A stretch of 64,000 nucleotides of DNA from assembly GCA_034509925.1 (NCBI GenBank), contig CM067536.1, forward strand, positions 9,299,001 to 9,363,000, read 5' to 3'. Positions 1 to 16,462 of the stretch are shown here, piece after piece (position 1 is the first letter of the stretch; the number at the start of each line of letters is the position of its first letter). The notes under the pieces are model-generated. The model was not told the origin of the DNA and did not search any database. It was given only the letters and a program-made list of their open reading frames with translations. This DNA comes from Hirudinaria manillensis. Taxonomy: Eukaryota > Annelida > Clitellata > Hirudinida > Hirudinidae. Made by a program: the position numbers and the translations under genes.

Positions 1-230
1 CGTCGTGCGACTGCGTGATCGTGCGATTGCGTGCAGACGAACGAATTTTGAATCGACCAAGATTTAAAAAGAACGAGACAAAGACACGGACATGTCTGCA
101 AACCAAAGACCATGCATATCATCGATAAGTTATTATATAATAATTATTATTATAATATAATTATTATTATTATATTATTATATAATTATTATTATTATTA
201 TAAATTATTACAAATATTACCCCAAATTAG

Positions 231-2909
<2,679 letters not shown>

Positions 2910-3784
2910 CTCCTCCCACCAACATTCCTGATTTATTACAAAATTATAGTAACTATTTTATCAAATTTCTTTTTGAAGTCACATTTGGATCGTATTTGGC
3001 TTCTCTTGCCAATCAAGATATAAACATTACTTTCTGTTTCGCTGGTCATATCGGGTTTGGGTCAGATTGATGGGGTTGCTCATTGTTTTTGTTTGATTGA
3101 ATGACTCTTGAAAGGAGTGAATGGAAAGGAATCAATTTGCAACGAAGGATGGGATTGTCCATTGCGTGATCGAAACGGAATCTGAACAGATTAATAAGTA
3201 AATAATTGCTAAGTGGTGACGGGGGACTCGGACGAACAATATTGTGGTTCAAAATTTAGAACGTTTAGCAAGGTCTGCTGGCGGTTTTAATGTATTCTAG
3301 AAAGTTATTGACATATATGAACCACAATGGAATGTTTTTCTCCAAAATTTTGGTAAGAATTTTAGCAAAATTCTATTTAGTTTCATATAACAATAATTTA
3401 AAGTCAAGTAGAACACCTGGAAAAATTTGTAAACAAAAGCAAGACGCCTTGCGTTTTTCTGGTTAACGAAATGAACGACCGCTTGGTTCTAGAAAATCAA
3501 ATCATAGAGTAAAAGTCAATTAAGCCTTTTAATCCGCTATCAAATGTTGACGATTCATTGCTCTTTGAATGCTTACACCTCTGGTATTTTCCGATTAGTA
3601 TTCTTATTCGTTAGGAATACCCATCTAATTCGTTGCTTAGTAAGACTTCCCCGTATTGTCTTCAGAAGATCGTTCAAGAGCCTGTAGCTCATAGAGTAGA
3701 TTTAATGATAGGAATAGTTTAGATTATAATAATTCAGTTCGTAGGATTTTCATACGCGACATCAGTTTTATAGAAAGATAATAG
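2910..3784. other. Intergenic, ABCC to TTC39-like gene
   Basis: AT-rich sequence between the ABCC stop and the first recognisable TTC39-like exon. I see no conserved ORF, tandem repeat or structural RNA. It must contain the ABCC 3'UTR and probably the TTC39-like promoter or 5' exon. Confidence 0.5.
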
Positions 3785-6700
3785 GTGTCCGTTACTGGAT
3801 ACATAAAGTTGATGGATTACAATGACAAGGCTCTGGAAGGTTTCCAGCTGGTTCTTAAGAATAAATGGCACCTAGCACAGAGTATCTTCATGACACACAA
3901 GTAAACAATGTTAAAATGGTTTAATTAATAATAAACCTAGAAATATACTAAAAGAATTTGTAGCTGCAATGCCAATAGAGAAGCTTTAAGTAGAAATTTA
4001 CAAGTTATTTTTTCATAGAGAAATGTGAAGATTATTGGACAAACTCATTTACTTTATGGTTTTATTACTATAAGAAAAAGTTACATACTTATTCTGTAGA
4101 TGCATGCATAAAATTTTAATGTGATCCATTTTATCATTTGAAGTTTCACACAACTGCTATTGTTTCCTTTTTTGTAGGAATGAAAGCAATCTCATGATGG
4201 GTGGTGCAGCTCTGGTACTAACCATGGTGAGAAATTACAAACTTTAACTATTTAAATTAATTAATTAATTGTTATTTTTTAATATTTGTTTTTCTTTTAC
4301 ATTCTTTTCCAGGACTTCTTTCTGAGTGGTTCTAGCAGCAAGCACCAGATGGCCAAAGAATATTCCCTCGAAGTCATCAAAAAGTGCAAGTCTTCAAACA
4401 AGCTCCTCAAAAGTTCAACTGAAGTGAGACAATCATTCGTTCAAACGATTGGTTGGTTGTTTTATGTTCCGAGCGATTGCTTTGATGTCACGAGATATTT
4501 GAAGGATATCAATTGAACATGTAATACTTGTGCAATACCTGGCTTGAATAAAAATTGTTCAGTTTTTTTTTATTTGAATCCACAGAAATAATCAAAATAA
4601 TATTATAATAGCCTGAATTTAAAAACTACATATCTGTTGTATCAAATTGGACATTTGTTCTAACCCAACAACTTGTGCATCCAGCCAGAGGAAGTGCTGG
4701 AGTTCATCAGCAACGAAGTGCTTTCCATCCAATGCCAAGTCATTCATTCCGTCCTCTCCGTCGCCCAAAACTCCGACGTCGTCAGCTCCTGCTGGAACTT
4801 CAAACAGGCCTGGCACCAACACAAGAAGATCTACAGAGAATTGGTCGCCTACGTCCTCGGACGATCGGACGGCAGGAAGGAAGGCGAGCCCCCTTCGCCG
4901 GGAAACGTTGGAAGAACGGAACGATCGGAGAAGGCGAATGTCGAACCGGGGTCGGAACGAGTCGGTCATCCTTTCGATGAACTCTCTCCTGAGTTCCTGT
5001 CGATGGTTGGCGTTTGTGACTCGCAATTCAAGAGTCGTTCTGAGACTTGGCAATCGAAGAGGAAGAAGATTGGAATGATGGAGATGTTGGGGATTTCAAG
5101 GTTGCATTTGTTAATAGTTATTATTTTTAATAATAATAATAATTATTTTTAATAGTTATTATTTTTAATAGTTATTATTTTTAATGGTTATTATTTTTAA
5201 TAATTATTATTTTTAATAGTTATTATTTTTAATAGTTATTATATTTAATAATTATTATTTATTATTAGTTATTAAAGTCATTGTTTTAATACCATTTTGT
5301 CGTCTAGGTTGACCATTTGTGGCCGGAACTGCACCAAGTTGACCTTCGAACCCAGACTCCTCTCCGTCCTGATTGGCCAGCTCTCTCTCGGATACGGCCT
5401 ATTTTTGATGGCATTCCATCTCGTACCTCAATCCACATCCCTCCAGGTGTTGATGCACCTGTTCGGTTTGCACGACGACCGAGGATCAGACGAGGAACAG
5501 GGCATGGTGGAGAAGTTCATGCTCTCGGCCCTCAGCCGATCGTGCTTCGCGCCCTTTTCGTGGTTGGTCTGACCTGTGTGTGTGCGATGTTGCGGAGATG
5601 TGATTCTAGTATCGCGACTGAAAAATTCTTGGAGATTCTGTAACGTTTTCTGCTTTTTCCTGGCCATTAACTGCTTGCTGGTATCGTTGCTTTCGTTGTA
5701 GCATAAATTAGCAATAAATCAAGGAATTAATGAATATTTGTGATTAATTATTTTTTATTGTAATTATTCAGGAAATGTTAAACAATTCTCAATCATTTCA
5801 GTTGCTTACTTTTGCACTTTTTGCTGGTCACAAGACCCTTCATGGTCATGAACAGTAACAACTTGGCTACAGGTATTGATGATGATGATGACGATGATGA
5901 TGATGATGATGATGACGACTATGACGTTGATGATGAAGAGAATTATCATCATGATCAGCATTAAAATTTAAGTGATTTAAATAATAATTATGAAATAATC
6001 CTATTATTATTTAACCATAACTTTAAATTGTTAACTGATTATGAATGAATGCCATACAGCTCAAGAGCTGCCAAAAATAGAACTTCTGCTGAGCAGGCTG
6101 AAATCCAACGATGAACAATCCATGTTCTATTTTTACTTCGTGGGGAAATTCCAATTGGTCAAGGTTTTTAAGTTTTTAAGTTTCATGTTTTTCATGATTT
6201 TATAAACATCGGTTTGTGGTTAAAATTTTAATAAATTTTAAAATAAAGACATTTTTATAATTAAATGTTGTTTTCAGATGGATTCAATTTATAATTATAA
6301 TTGTAATTAATATTATTATAATTTGTATTATAATTTGTATTATAATTTATAATTATAATATATAATAATAATAATAACAATAATAATAATAATAATAACA
6401 ATAATAATAATAACAACAAGCCAATCACTTGATTATTTATGAAATGCAATTTTATAAACAATCATCATCAGGGTGAATTTGGAGAGGCTGTGAGGAATTT
6501 TGAATGCGGAGTCAAAAGTGTTGAGGGGGATTTGAAGTTCATTTGTAACTATGAACTTGGTGAGCTGTAATAATTAATTTATAATTAATTAATTTATTTA
6601 TTTATAATTAATTAATTTATTAATTATTTATTTATTTATTTATTTATTCCACAAATCCAGGTTGAATTCATTTGAATGCCAACAAATAATATTAACTAAT

Positions 6701-7204
6701 AATAATAATTCTGATAACGACCCAACAGGCAGATGCAAAATGGTGACATTTGATTGGACGGGTGCTTCCAAGACATTTAACAAGTGAGTTATTGCAAGTT
6801 AAGTGATTATACATTAAGTGATTGTACGACAAGTTATTGTACGTTAAGTTATTGTAAGTTAAGTAATTATACGTTAAGTTATTGTACGTTAAGTTATTGT
6901 ACTTGGGACTTTATCATTTAAGTGATTGCAAGCCAATGTTGGTTGTGAAAATCAAACAATTGCACGAACAAGGAATTAGAAAGTTGTGGCCAACAAGAAA
7001 AGAATTATTTTGATATTTTGATTTATTTTAATTTTTTGCTCAGAATGAGAAAAAGGATGCCAATCATGATAGTTTATCACGTCTATGTGGCTGCAGGTCC
7101 GTTGATTAATCGTTTATCGAGCTAATTTGCATGTTTTCTTGGCTGATAAGATGTCTCTTAATGCATTGCCATCAATAACAATGATAACCATGATAATAAT
7201 GATA

Positions 7205-7240
<36 letters not shown>

Positions 7241-8369
7241 GTATTATTGGCTGGTCATTCATTTAAACCTTTGGTAAATATTATTTTATTATTATTATTA
7301 TTAACAATAATTTTAAAAATATTTTGCAATCTTCATATTCAGAGATTTATTTTAACTTCTCAACGATCCTTGCCATTTATTTTTAGTAACGTCAGGAGCC
7401 TCTGGGAATTCCAAGGAGTGCAACAAGCTTTTGCAAATGATCCACAACCATTCCAGGGACAAACGCAAAGAACTGTCGGAGTTCTTCGGGAGGAGGGTAT
7501 GATAATGATTACAAAGGAAGTGATGATGATGATGACGATGATGATGATGATGATGGTAGTGGTGGTGCTGGTGGTGGTGGTGGTTGTGGTGGTGATGATG
7601 ATGATGATGATGATGATGACGACGATGATGATGATATAAATTCTTGTTGCCATTTTTAGGTCTCTCATTGGTTTTCAGCCGAGGGTTCTTGTCCGGGGAA
7701 GGAAGTTTGCATCTTGTTGTGCATCGAGTTGTTGTACCTTTGGAACATCATCCATGTTTGCTCAGAAGAGAATCTCAGAGACGTGCTTCAGTGTTGGTTG
7801 TTGCAATCATTATCATCATCAACTTCTAACATTACCCTTAAAGTTGAATGCATATCATTATAATGCTTTAAATAAATAACGTTGGTGAAAAAGACTCTTG
7901 AACTCCTGATTTAAAAATTAATGTTCATATCAGTAGCATCGCATCAATAAGTCTCAAACTTATTTGTAATTGTACCACACAAGTTAATAATCTTGTTGTT
8001 TTTTTTGTTGTTTCCATCGTAAAGTCTGTCGACAACACGAAAAGAAGTTCATCAGCAACTGTGACAACAACGGTTCAAAGGTCAAAGGTCGAAACAAAGC
8101 GAGGAATGATTTTTCATTGGCACCCCTCTGTCGCTTCGTCGAGGGAGTCGTCACCAAAGAATTGCAGAAGAAGGGAAGAATGAATGGAGGAACAACCGAT
8201 GAACCGGAAAAAGTCAGTCGATGCCATTAGTTCTGGTTTTGTTGCAGATAGCAAAAATCTTCACCAACAACACAATCAACTTCAGTATCTGTATTCACAA
8301 ATACCACAACACTATAATCATGCCCATTGTTATTATTATTAATCATTATTATTGTTATTATTATTATTA

Positions 8370-8438
<69 letters not shown>

Positions 8439-9437
8439 GTCATCACACCTTCCCCTCCTCAGATATTCCTGGAGTGTTTGGATCGATTGAAATCGGGTAC
8501 AAAACCCGAAGAACACGTCTTAGCATTCGCAGCCTACGAACTGGTCCTTTTGAAACTAAAAGTAAGAATCCTCCTAGATTGTTATTATTATTATTATTAT
8601 TATTATTTAAGCCTTATTTTATTATGGTATATTATAATAATAATAATTATTATTATTATAAACTCAAAGTAATGACCTCCCAGATTGTTCTTATTATTTT
8701 ATGCCTCATTATTATTATTACTTAAACCTCATTTTTGTTACCATAATAATAATAATTATTATTATAAACTCAAGGTAATGACCTCCCAGATTATTATTTT
8801 ATGCCTCATTTTTTCCCCATTTAATTATCAGTTACTTAAAATTATGATAATTCATGCCACGGATTTCACGAGAGGTTAAGGATTACATCGCCATGCTTTC
8901 TCTCACACAGCAAGGAGACTTGAACGCAAGCAAAGAATATTTCACGAAGGTCAAGGTAAACGAAAACCCAACCGAACGCGACTCGAAAGTCCGAGACGAT
9001 GCGACACTTTTTTTTCTTTGCATTCGAATCTTTAACATTTTGCAATGTTTTCAATTCAGCTTCACGACACGAAGCACTTCTTCTTCAAGAACAAAATGCC
9101 GACCGACCTCGAAAAGTCGTTCGCCTCCGACATGAGTCAGAATCTCCGAATCCATTCTAATTCGGACGAGATCCAAAAACTCGAACGCAAGCGAACGAAA
9201 CCCTTCGGTTCGTGGGTGAAAGAATTTTTCCTCCAAAGCGAGAGGGCATTCCAGACGACTCCCGACACTCGAGAATCTTCTGAAGAGATTCCAGACGAAA
9301 ATACCCTCCCCTCTCCTGCAAAAATCTCTCCCCGAAAATGCCTCATCAGGATCGAGGGAGCCGAAAGCGGAGGCGGAGACGCGAGGGAGGACGATCGAGT
9401 CGATGCCGGCATCACCAGAGGCTGCATCTTACAGTGA
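3785..9437 (+). CDS. TTC39: TTC39/IML2 family (TPR-like) protein
   Basis: Member of the TTC39 (Iml2/Mau2-like outer-membrane TPR) family; TTC39B in vertebrates is linked to lipid homeostasis, while the function here is inferred only from family. Exons: 3785(or ATG 3812)-3900, 4178-4226, 4313-4423, 4685-5100, 5308-5566, 5802-5844, 6060-6163, 6472-6559, 6729-6783, 7044-7096, 7387-7496, 7660-7792, 8025-8212, 8463-8561, 8911-8955, 9060-9437; every junction keeps frame, about 739 residues from 3812. Diagnostic matches: LLSVLIGQLSLGYGLFLMAF, the SMFYFYFVGKFQLVK helix, AFAAYELVLLKLKQQGDL near the C terminus. Sequence is divergent; the C-terminal extension after 9060 is polar and lacks family similarity I recognise. 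Exon 1 could begin upstream: acceptor-like TAG at 3782-3784. Paralogue (A, B, C) not resolved. Confidence 0.8.
5106..5276. repeat. AT-rich tandem repeat in TTC39-like intron
   Basis: Repeated unit close to AGTTATTATTTTTAAT, about eight imperfect copies, between exons ending 5100 and starting 5308. Confidence 0.85.
5878..5932 (+). repeat. (GAT)n intronic microsatellite
   Basis: GATGAT run with GAC interruptions in the intron after the exon ending 5844. Confidence 0.85.
6340..6420. repeat. (AAT)n intronic microsatellite
   Basis: AAT/AAC triplets in the intron between exons ending 6163 and starting 6472. Confidence 0.85.
6785..6905. repeat. 15-bp minisatellite, unit GTTAAGTTATTGTAC
   Basis: Roughly seven degenerate copies of a 15-bp unit (GTTAAGTTATTGTAC and variants) fill the start of the intron after exon 6729-6783. 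Confidence 0.85.
7505..7635 (+). repeat. (GAT)n/(GGT)n intronic repeat
   Basis: Mixed GAT, GAC and GGT triplets filling the intron between exons ending 7496 and starting 7660. Confidence 0.85.
8326..8438. repeat. (TTA)n intronic microsatellite
   Basis: About 110 bp of TTA triplets with a few TTG units just upstream of the exon starting at 8463. Confidence 0.9.
8600..8815. repeat. Tandem duplication of about 100 bp in TTC39-like intron
   Basis: Two near-identical blocks, each with an AATAATAATAATTATTATTA core followed by AAACTCAAGGTAATGACCTC and TTTTATGCCTCATT. Copies lie near 8634-8715 and 8741-8813. Confidence 0.8.
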
Positions 9438-12119
9438 CTGCATTGTTATAGCACGATTATTATTGGCCAGTTGCAATCATATGTTGTGAACGGAATTGTT
9501 TTACAACTCAAAGTTGACATCTAACGATTCCTTTCTTGTTAATCGGTTTATTTCGGACCGCAAATCGGACACGTTCCGGATCTGCGGACGACGCTCTCGG
9601 CGATCGATCGACGAGAGACATTTCGGACGACTTGCAACGAAATGTTTTAAAAAGAATTAATTTCCCTTTTAATAATTTTCCACACCCTCAAAACTCTCCG
9701 ACAAAGACAAGGTTTTTAACAAAAGTGGTCGTCGCAAAAGCTTCGATCGTTGCCTGCAATACTCATTTTGTTGTAATTATAAACACTCCTGCATGCAAAA
9801 CAAACTATAATCAGCACCTTTGCGTATGATTTCACAACTGAACCACACGTGACATTCCATTTTAAGTACTTTGTTTTGCTCCGAGAAGAATTCCTCCCAT
9901 TCTGGAAGGACCTACTCCCTGACTCATTAGTGATGATCCGTCTATGATCCGCTTCATACGAGACATTCACAAAACGGTCTTCCTCGGGGCATACAAAGTC
10001 ATTGTTTTTTGCAATTCAATCCTGCATTTTTTATCCATTTTTAATGAATTTGCAACGACGCTAATGCTATTTCAACTTCCACTTTTAGTGTATCGACAGA
10101 CTCCATGGTTGCTATCATTATTATTATTTGACTGAATTATTATATTATTATTATTATGACTGAATTCCCATGGTTGTGATTAACGTCGACGTCTCCAAAG
10201 CACATGACATTGAACGGCATTGCGCCCATTACCTCCGTGCGTGTCTTTTTACCACCACCACCCTCCAATTTTAAACAGATTGTTTTTATTTCATTTCAAT
10301 CCGATCAATCGAGAATGAGAATCCGGAAATCAAAGTCGGGACCGATTACGATGTCTTCCAACCGGCCAGTACTTCCTTAAACGAAAGTCACCAAAATAAA
10401 GGCTGTCACATTCCACGACGAGAATTGATTCCGAACAAAACATATTTCGTACTGCGCTTTTTGCGGATATTAACGCTTATCTGCAGCAATTATCAACAAT
10501 AATTTGTATCAATTACACCAGAATTTGAATTAATTACACCTAAATAGCTCGATCTCAAATAGCTTAATACCAACGAATACCTGTCCATGAAGCACTTCTA
10601 ATGTGTCAGATTAAAGTGTTGCATTAAGTGGTCTTATTAAGCTCGATGCACGCAGTCCGCATATTTCTGAATTCCACGAATCCCTAATTTTTTATTTTTT
10701 TAAATATTTTTCTAAATATTCGTCATCAAAAAGCCAAAACCGATTTAGACGATCGAGTTCCAAGTTTTTTGATCCCAGGTATGGATTTGCAGATTGGAAC
10801 AGATGGCGTCCCTCGACTGTACTCGGCGTGGATTTATGATTGAATCAGTGAGTTTCCACCGGGACGTCAAGCGCAACATTCTGGAGCTACTTAATCATTT
10901 TTGCAAAATGTGAATCGAAAGTCATTTACCTTCTATCTCGGAGATATTGTCCGAATGTCCCCCTTATAAACCGAAACTATCGTGCTAAACGAAGAAAAAA
11001 AGACGGACAGGATGGAAGGAGAGAAACTCATAAACAAATCTTCGCAAATTTTGCCGGAAACGAGCATGAGAAACGCAATTAGGCATCAGCTCTCCCGAAA
11101 GTACACCGACCCCGAAATCTATGCTATTCCCAGTAGTCACGAGAACTCGTTAAGCCAGAAATTGAGTGACACCGACATTTTGAAAATAAAAACATCAAAG
11201 CGACTACGAGCTCCAGACCCACAGGCAGAAACCACGCACCGGAGACCGTTCTCGAAAATGGCGTCTATAAACAACGGCTGTTTTTGAATCTTTGAAAATT
11301 CTTAAATTTTTAAATAAAAATGGTTTTCTTCATAAAATTCTACTGGCAATTACCTAATAACACGGACGACTATAATCAAAAGCAACAGCTTAGTCATTAA
11401 GACCTTAGTTTGAACGCTTTAACGGGATAATTAAAAAAGAAATAAAACATTAAATATCAGCAAATGACCAAGCAGATTAAAATTACTTGCATTGAATAAA
11501 ATAGAAATTGCAAATTTAAAAAGCCCTTCCAGCATGCAAACATTTTGGAAGACTCTGAGTACTTAACTCCTCCTGCGAATGGAAAAAATATGTTCAAGAA
11601 TAAAAAAAAGTGCTATTGATGACGACGACGACGACGATGACGATGATGTTGATTCCGAAGAGACGGGGAAGGTTGCATGAAGATATAATCAATCCTAGAA
11701 GCGAAGCTGAGTACGAACGGACAAGTCGTCAAAGGAGTTTTCCTCCCGAGGCCAGAAAGTAGGGTAAAATGTTTCAAGCAAAATTTTCAACCGCCAAGAA
11801 AACAGCTTTTGTACGAATGCAGACCCGAGAGACGTCTGGCCAGGAAGGTAATGGTTGGTCGATGGTTCACATCATCATTCGTTATTGCCATGGTTACCAT
11901 CATCGCTATCGCCACAACATACTCCCTTTTTCTTCATCAGCTTGCGGAGAGAGAAAAAAACAAAAACAAAAAGTATGAAATGCACAAAACAAACGCAACG
12001 ATTATAAATTCCGGAGAGCATCTGACCTCTCTTGGACATCGACGACGAAAATGAAAACATCAACAACAAGGAGTAACAACAACGACGAGCAAGAAGAGGG
12101 CCAAACTGCGGGAACTTCG
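9438..12119. other. Intergenic stretch, TTC39-like to CUB/LDLa gene
   Basis: AT-rich sequence between the TTC39-like stop and the last exon of the minus-strand CUB/LDLa gene. Apart from the small ORF at 11012-11287 I recognise no gene. It likely includes both 3'UTRs, because the two flanking genes converge here. Confidence 0.5.
11012..11287 (+). CDS. Small hypothetical ORF, possibly a terminal exon
   Basis: 91-residue ATG-initiated ORF, MEGEKLINKSSQILPE at the start and MASINNGCF at the end, polar and basic, without repeats. It is denser in unbiased codons than the AT-rich flanks, and an AATAAA lies about 26 bp after its stop (near 11313). I recognise no family, signal peptide or membrane segment. 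It could be the 3' exon of an unseen gene or a chance ORF. Confidence 0.3.
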   Translation: MEGEKLINKSSQILPETSMRNAIRHQLSRKYTDPEIYAIPSSHENSLSQKLSDTDILKIKTSKRLRAPDPQAETTHRRPFSKMASINNGCF

Positions 12120-15100
12120 TCAGACGTGAATCGGGTACTCAAAGCCGACCCTCGTGGGGGCCACAAAAGCAGCCGCCGGTGCGGCCGTCGGTGTAGCCGG
12201 AGTCGCGCAGTCGTAGACACACATCTGAATATTGTCGCTCGAATAGTGAGAACGAATCGATCTCGCGCTGCTTATCGGAGAGTAGGGATTGTTGACGAAG
12301 GTGAAAGACGACAGGGGAGAATTGGACATCCGCGGGCTATAGGTGCCCCCATTGTGGCGTCCCTGGTGATGATGCTGATGAGGAAGAGGGTGATGATGAT
12401 GATGATTGGGCAGGGTAGGATAGAATGGGGACTGTTGTTGAGTTTCAATCCCACGATCTGGCCATAGCTGTTGAGGTGTTTGAAGATGCTGTTGTTGTTG
12501 TTGACGATGATGATGATGGAATGGTCCTGATTTACAAGGGATTATAGAATAATAATTATTATTATTATTATATTATTATTATTATTATAGAATAATAATA
12601 ATTATTATTATTATATTATTATTATTATAGAATAATAATAATAATTATTATTATATTATTATTATTATTATAGAATAATAATTATTATTATTATTATTAT
12701 ATTATTATTAATCAATTATAATTTTCATTTATTGGCAAAGAAGAATGAAAATTTAACCCAAACCCTAAAGCTAACCCTAACCCTAATGCTAAGCCTAACA
12801 CTAACCTAAATATAATCTAACCCTAACCCTAATCTTAACTCTATTTTCAGTCTATTGCAACATTTACACTGTTGCAGGGTTTTTCCAAGATAGTAACAAC
12901 CGAAACCGAAAAGAAGTTATTGCGATGGCGAGAGGCTATAAGATATAAATAGAAATGTAAGATATAAATAGAAATGTAAGATGTAAATAGAAATGTAAGA
13001 TATAAATAGAAATGTAAGATATAAATAGAAATGTAAGATATAAATAGAAATGTAAGATATAAATAGAAATGGAAAGTGGAATATGACCAGTCCAGGGTCC
13101 ACCTAATCCTGACCGATTGCAGTGGCGGATGTCACTAATGCCCCTACATTTAAGACGAGATGTGCTTTCCAAGATGACCGAGTTAAAGTGATTTAAGTAA
13201 TTAAACGTCATTAAAAGTAATTAAAATTCATTATTTACAACAACAGAAACAAATCGTAATAATAATAATAATAATAAAAGAAATTAAAATTAGTTTAGGA
13301 AAAGAAAATCGAAATTAAACGAAATTTTACATCTCCTTTGATGGTGTCCCTGTTTCTGATATTTATTCGGAATTTTAATAAGATTTATGAGTTTGTGTTT
13401 GTTTGTTTAACTTGAGAAAATAAATAAATAAATAAATATTTAAATGTGAAAATGAATGGAAAAGTCATCGACGTTGTCGATCAAAAATTCCAATTTTTGG
13501 TCACGATGAAGGCCTGGAACCCGGCGGTCAGAAACCCTGCGAAACACCTCTGAAAGAATGATTGATTGATTCATTGATTGAATGATTGATTGACTGATCA
13601 TTGATTGATTCATTGATTGATTGATTCATTCATTCATTCATTGAACGATTCTTCAACTAGCCAGGTGATTGAGAGATGGTTTTCCATCGCTAGAAGAAGA
13701 TGAATCAATTCTGAGTGGTTGAATTGTTTAACAGACATTTCAGTGCGTGGGTGGTAAAACTAGGTAAACGTTGGGTGGATGATCAAAGCAGATCAAAGTG
13801 CTGTGACCTTTTGAACTCAATCGCTCACAAAACGGCATCTACACGACTTGACATTCAACCAAGGGATGACGATGACTGTGACGATGACGATGACGATGAT
13901 GATGATGACGATGACGATGATGATGATGATGACGATGACGATGATGATGATGATGATGGTGATGATGATTGTTGTGGTTGTTGTTATGGCAACAGCCTGC
14001 TGTAGTTGCATTCCAGTAATGCAGGGTGCCCCTCAGAGACAATGCGTTGTGAGGACGAATGGGCTGCAAAAATATACAGGGAGGTCGTAAATATCTCAAA
14101 CGAGCCGCCGACGTGCAATCGAAACTCGGAGACAATGAAACTGGGGAAAACCCATTCCGGAGCTGGAAAACCCGAATTTCAAGGACTGCCACAAATGATC
14201 CATCTCATCCTCATCCTCATCTCCTTGGCCTGGAAAAACCAGGACAAGACGCGAGGAATTCGGTGAGTTGAGTGCATTGAAAACGAAAGCGAAGACGAAG
14301 TTTTTGAAAACAGTTTGTTTCAGCTGACGATGGACATTAATATTCATGAACCTGTTGTAAACAACATCGTTATGAACGATGCATTTTTCAATCAATATAA
14401 TGCATGCATTAATGCCGTGTTTATAATTGAATTATCCATGATGATGATGATGACGACGATGACGATGATGATGATGATGATAATTATGATGTCATTAAAG
14501 AATTTCTAAATATTAAGAATGACGCTACGAAATGAGGTCAAACAACTTAGTTTCGATTTAGAATTCCCAAAAATTAACAACTAAATAAATAAATAATAAT
14601 AATTAAATAAGTAATTAATTAATTACTTAATTAATATGGTAAGCACAAAAAGAATGAATGTTTATGTCTAGGCTTCTTTAAAATCAGCACACGAATCAGT
14701 GCAACCCCAAAAACAAGCAGAAGGAAGCCGGCCATTTTGTTTCCATCCATCCATCATCTCCTGTGACGTCACAGGGCCTCACGTGACCAAACATGGCTTC
14801 AACTTTGCTTCGTCGGCAAAAAAACGACCGTATTCTTGCGCCGGCCTGAAGAATTTCCGACTCAATTATTCGGGAGATAAATAAATAATTAAATAAATAA
14901 ATAATTAAAAATAATAAATATCATAAATTCTTACAAATTTATATATATTATTTAATATCCACAATATTAATTATAAAAAGTCCGAAAGAAAATGTCAAAC
15001 TATCCATCAATGGTCTCAACAGTAATTATAGAGAATATTTAAATATAAACAATAAATAAAGATAATATAAAATTAATAATAATATTAATAATAATAATAT

Positions 15101-16430
15101 AAAAAATATTTCAGGTCTAACTCTGCTGAACGTTCGGGAAGCAATGGCCGACTGCCAAGTCAGAATTTGGTCGCTCGTGTGGTTGCTGCTTCTCCCTGCG
15201 GTCGCCGGAGTCGCTGAGGCGTCTGCTTCTGAAGTAGCAGACGCAGCAGATGACGAAGACGACGACGAGGGCAGTGGAACCGAAGACTATGAATAGAAAG
15301 GCAAACACTCCTCCCCTCCGATATAGGGCTTCAATAATGCTAATATCTGTCGACAGAAATTTATGGGCCAGTGTTGATGATGATGGTAATGGCAATGATG
15401 ATGATGATGATGATGACGATGATGATGACGGTGATGACGACGACGACGATGTTGGTGAATTGTCGAGACGGTGTCAAGTGTGTGGTCCTACAGCTACGTA
15501 ATCCGATAAAACGTACAACCCTGAAGCCAATCTCTTAATCGATTTTGCACGGACGAATTAAAAAAATATTTTCAGACAAAAATCAAAAACTAAAAAAAAA
15601 AAAAACAAAATCAGAAAAAATATAACCCTTTAAAACCGATGAACCGTAAAAGCAAAGAGAATACCCTTGTGGAACATTAGAAGGTCAGAAAAATCCAAGT
15701 TTACAACCTTTGCAATGTTTTGCTTTGAATTTCTTTCGGCGAAATCTCTTTGAATTCTTCTTCTTCGAACTAGCGTTCTCGACGCCCGCCAATTTCTCTC
15801 CCGGAAGTTTACGCTTTGGGTGCGTTTTTTTTTTTCTCGAGGAAAAACATCGCTTTAAATTTTGTGGCGCTTAATTTGATTGTTTTACTTTAAAAAATTA
15901 GTAGTGGTAGTTTAATAATAATAATAATAATAATAATACTTTTATAGAATAAGTGATTAAGTAAAACGTGCCCGAAACAGCTCCAAATAAATGTTTCATC
16001 GGAAGCATGTCAGTGCAACTGGAAAAGCTTGATAAGCAGGCCCACAATGTGAATCAGTGATGATGAAGATGATTACTTGAATAACGATGACCGATGCCAA
16101 TCAATTACATCCACGTCGGAGACGATGACAACGACGATGATGATGATGATGATAGAGACGCCATAATCATAAAATACATCTCAACATAACGTCGAGTCGA
16201 GGCGGCCAATAGGAAAGGAGGTAACATCAGAAGGATAATCCCTGTCCAATAGGAACAGAGGAAACGCCAGAGCCCTTAAAATAACTCTGGGGTCAGCGAG
16301 CATTAAAACCCAATCCTAACCTTATAATCTTTAACCTTGGATGACCTTAACCCTAATTAATATGCCGTTAATCAGTTGTTAGTTCCAATCGCATTGACCA
16401 AAACTGCCGGCGTGAATCCCTGACCTCGTC

Positions 16431-16462
<32 letters not shown>

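Noticed and set aside
12941-13073. Regular 19-bp repeats resembling a CRISPR array
   Set aside because: Copies are contiguous without spacers and the host is an animal genome; this is a minisatellite.
13715-14005. Poly-Asp and poly-His frames, also at 1109-1300, 18740-18925 and 19024-19239
   Set aside because: GAT/GAC microsatellites in introns; the real genes are elsewhere or on the other strand.
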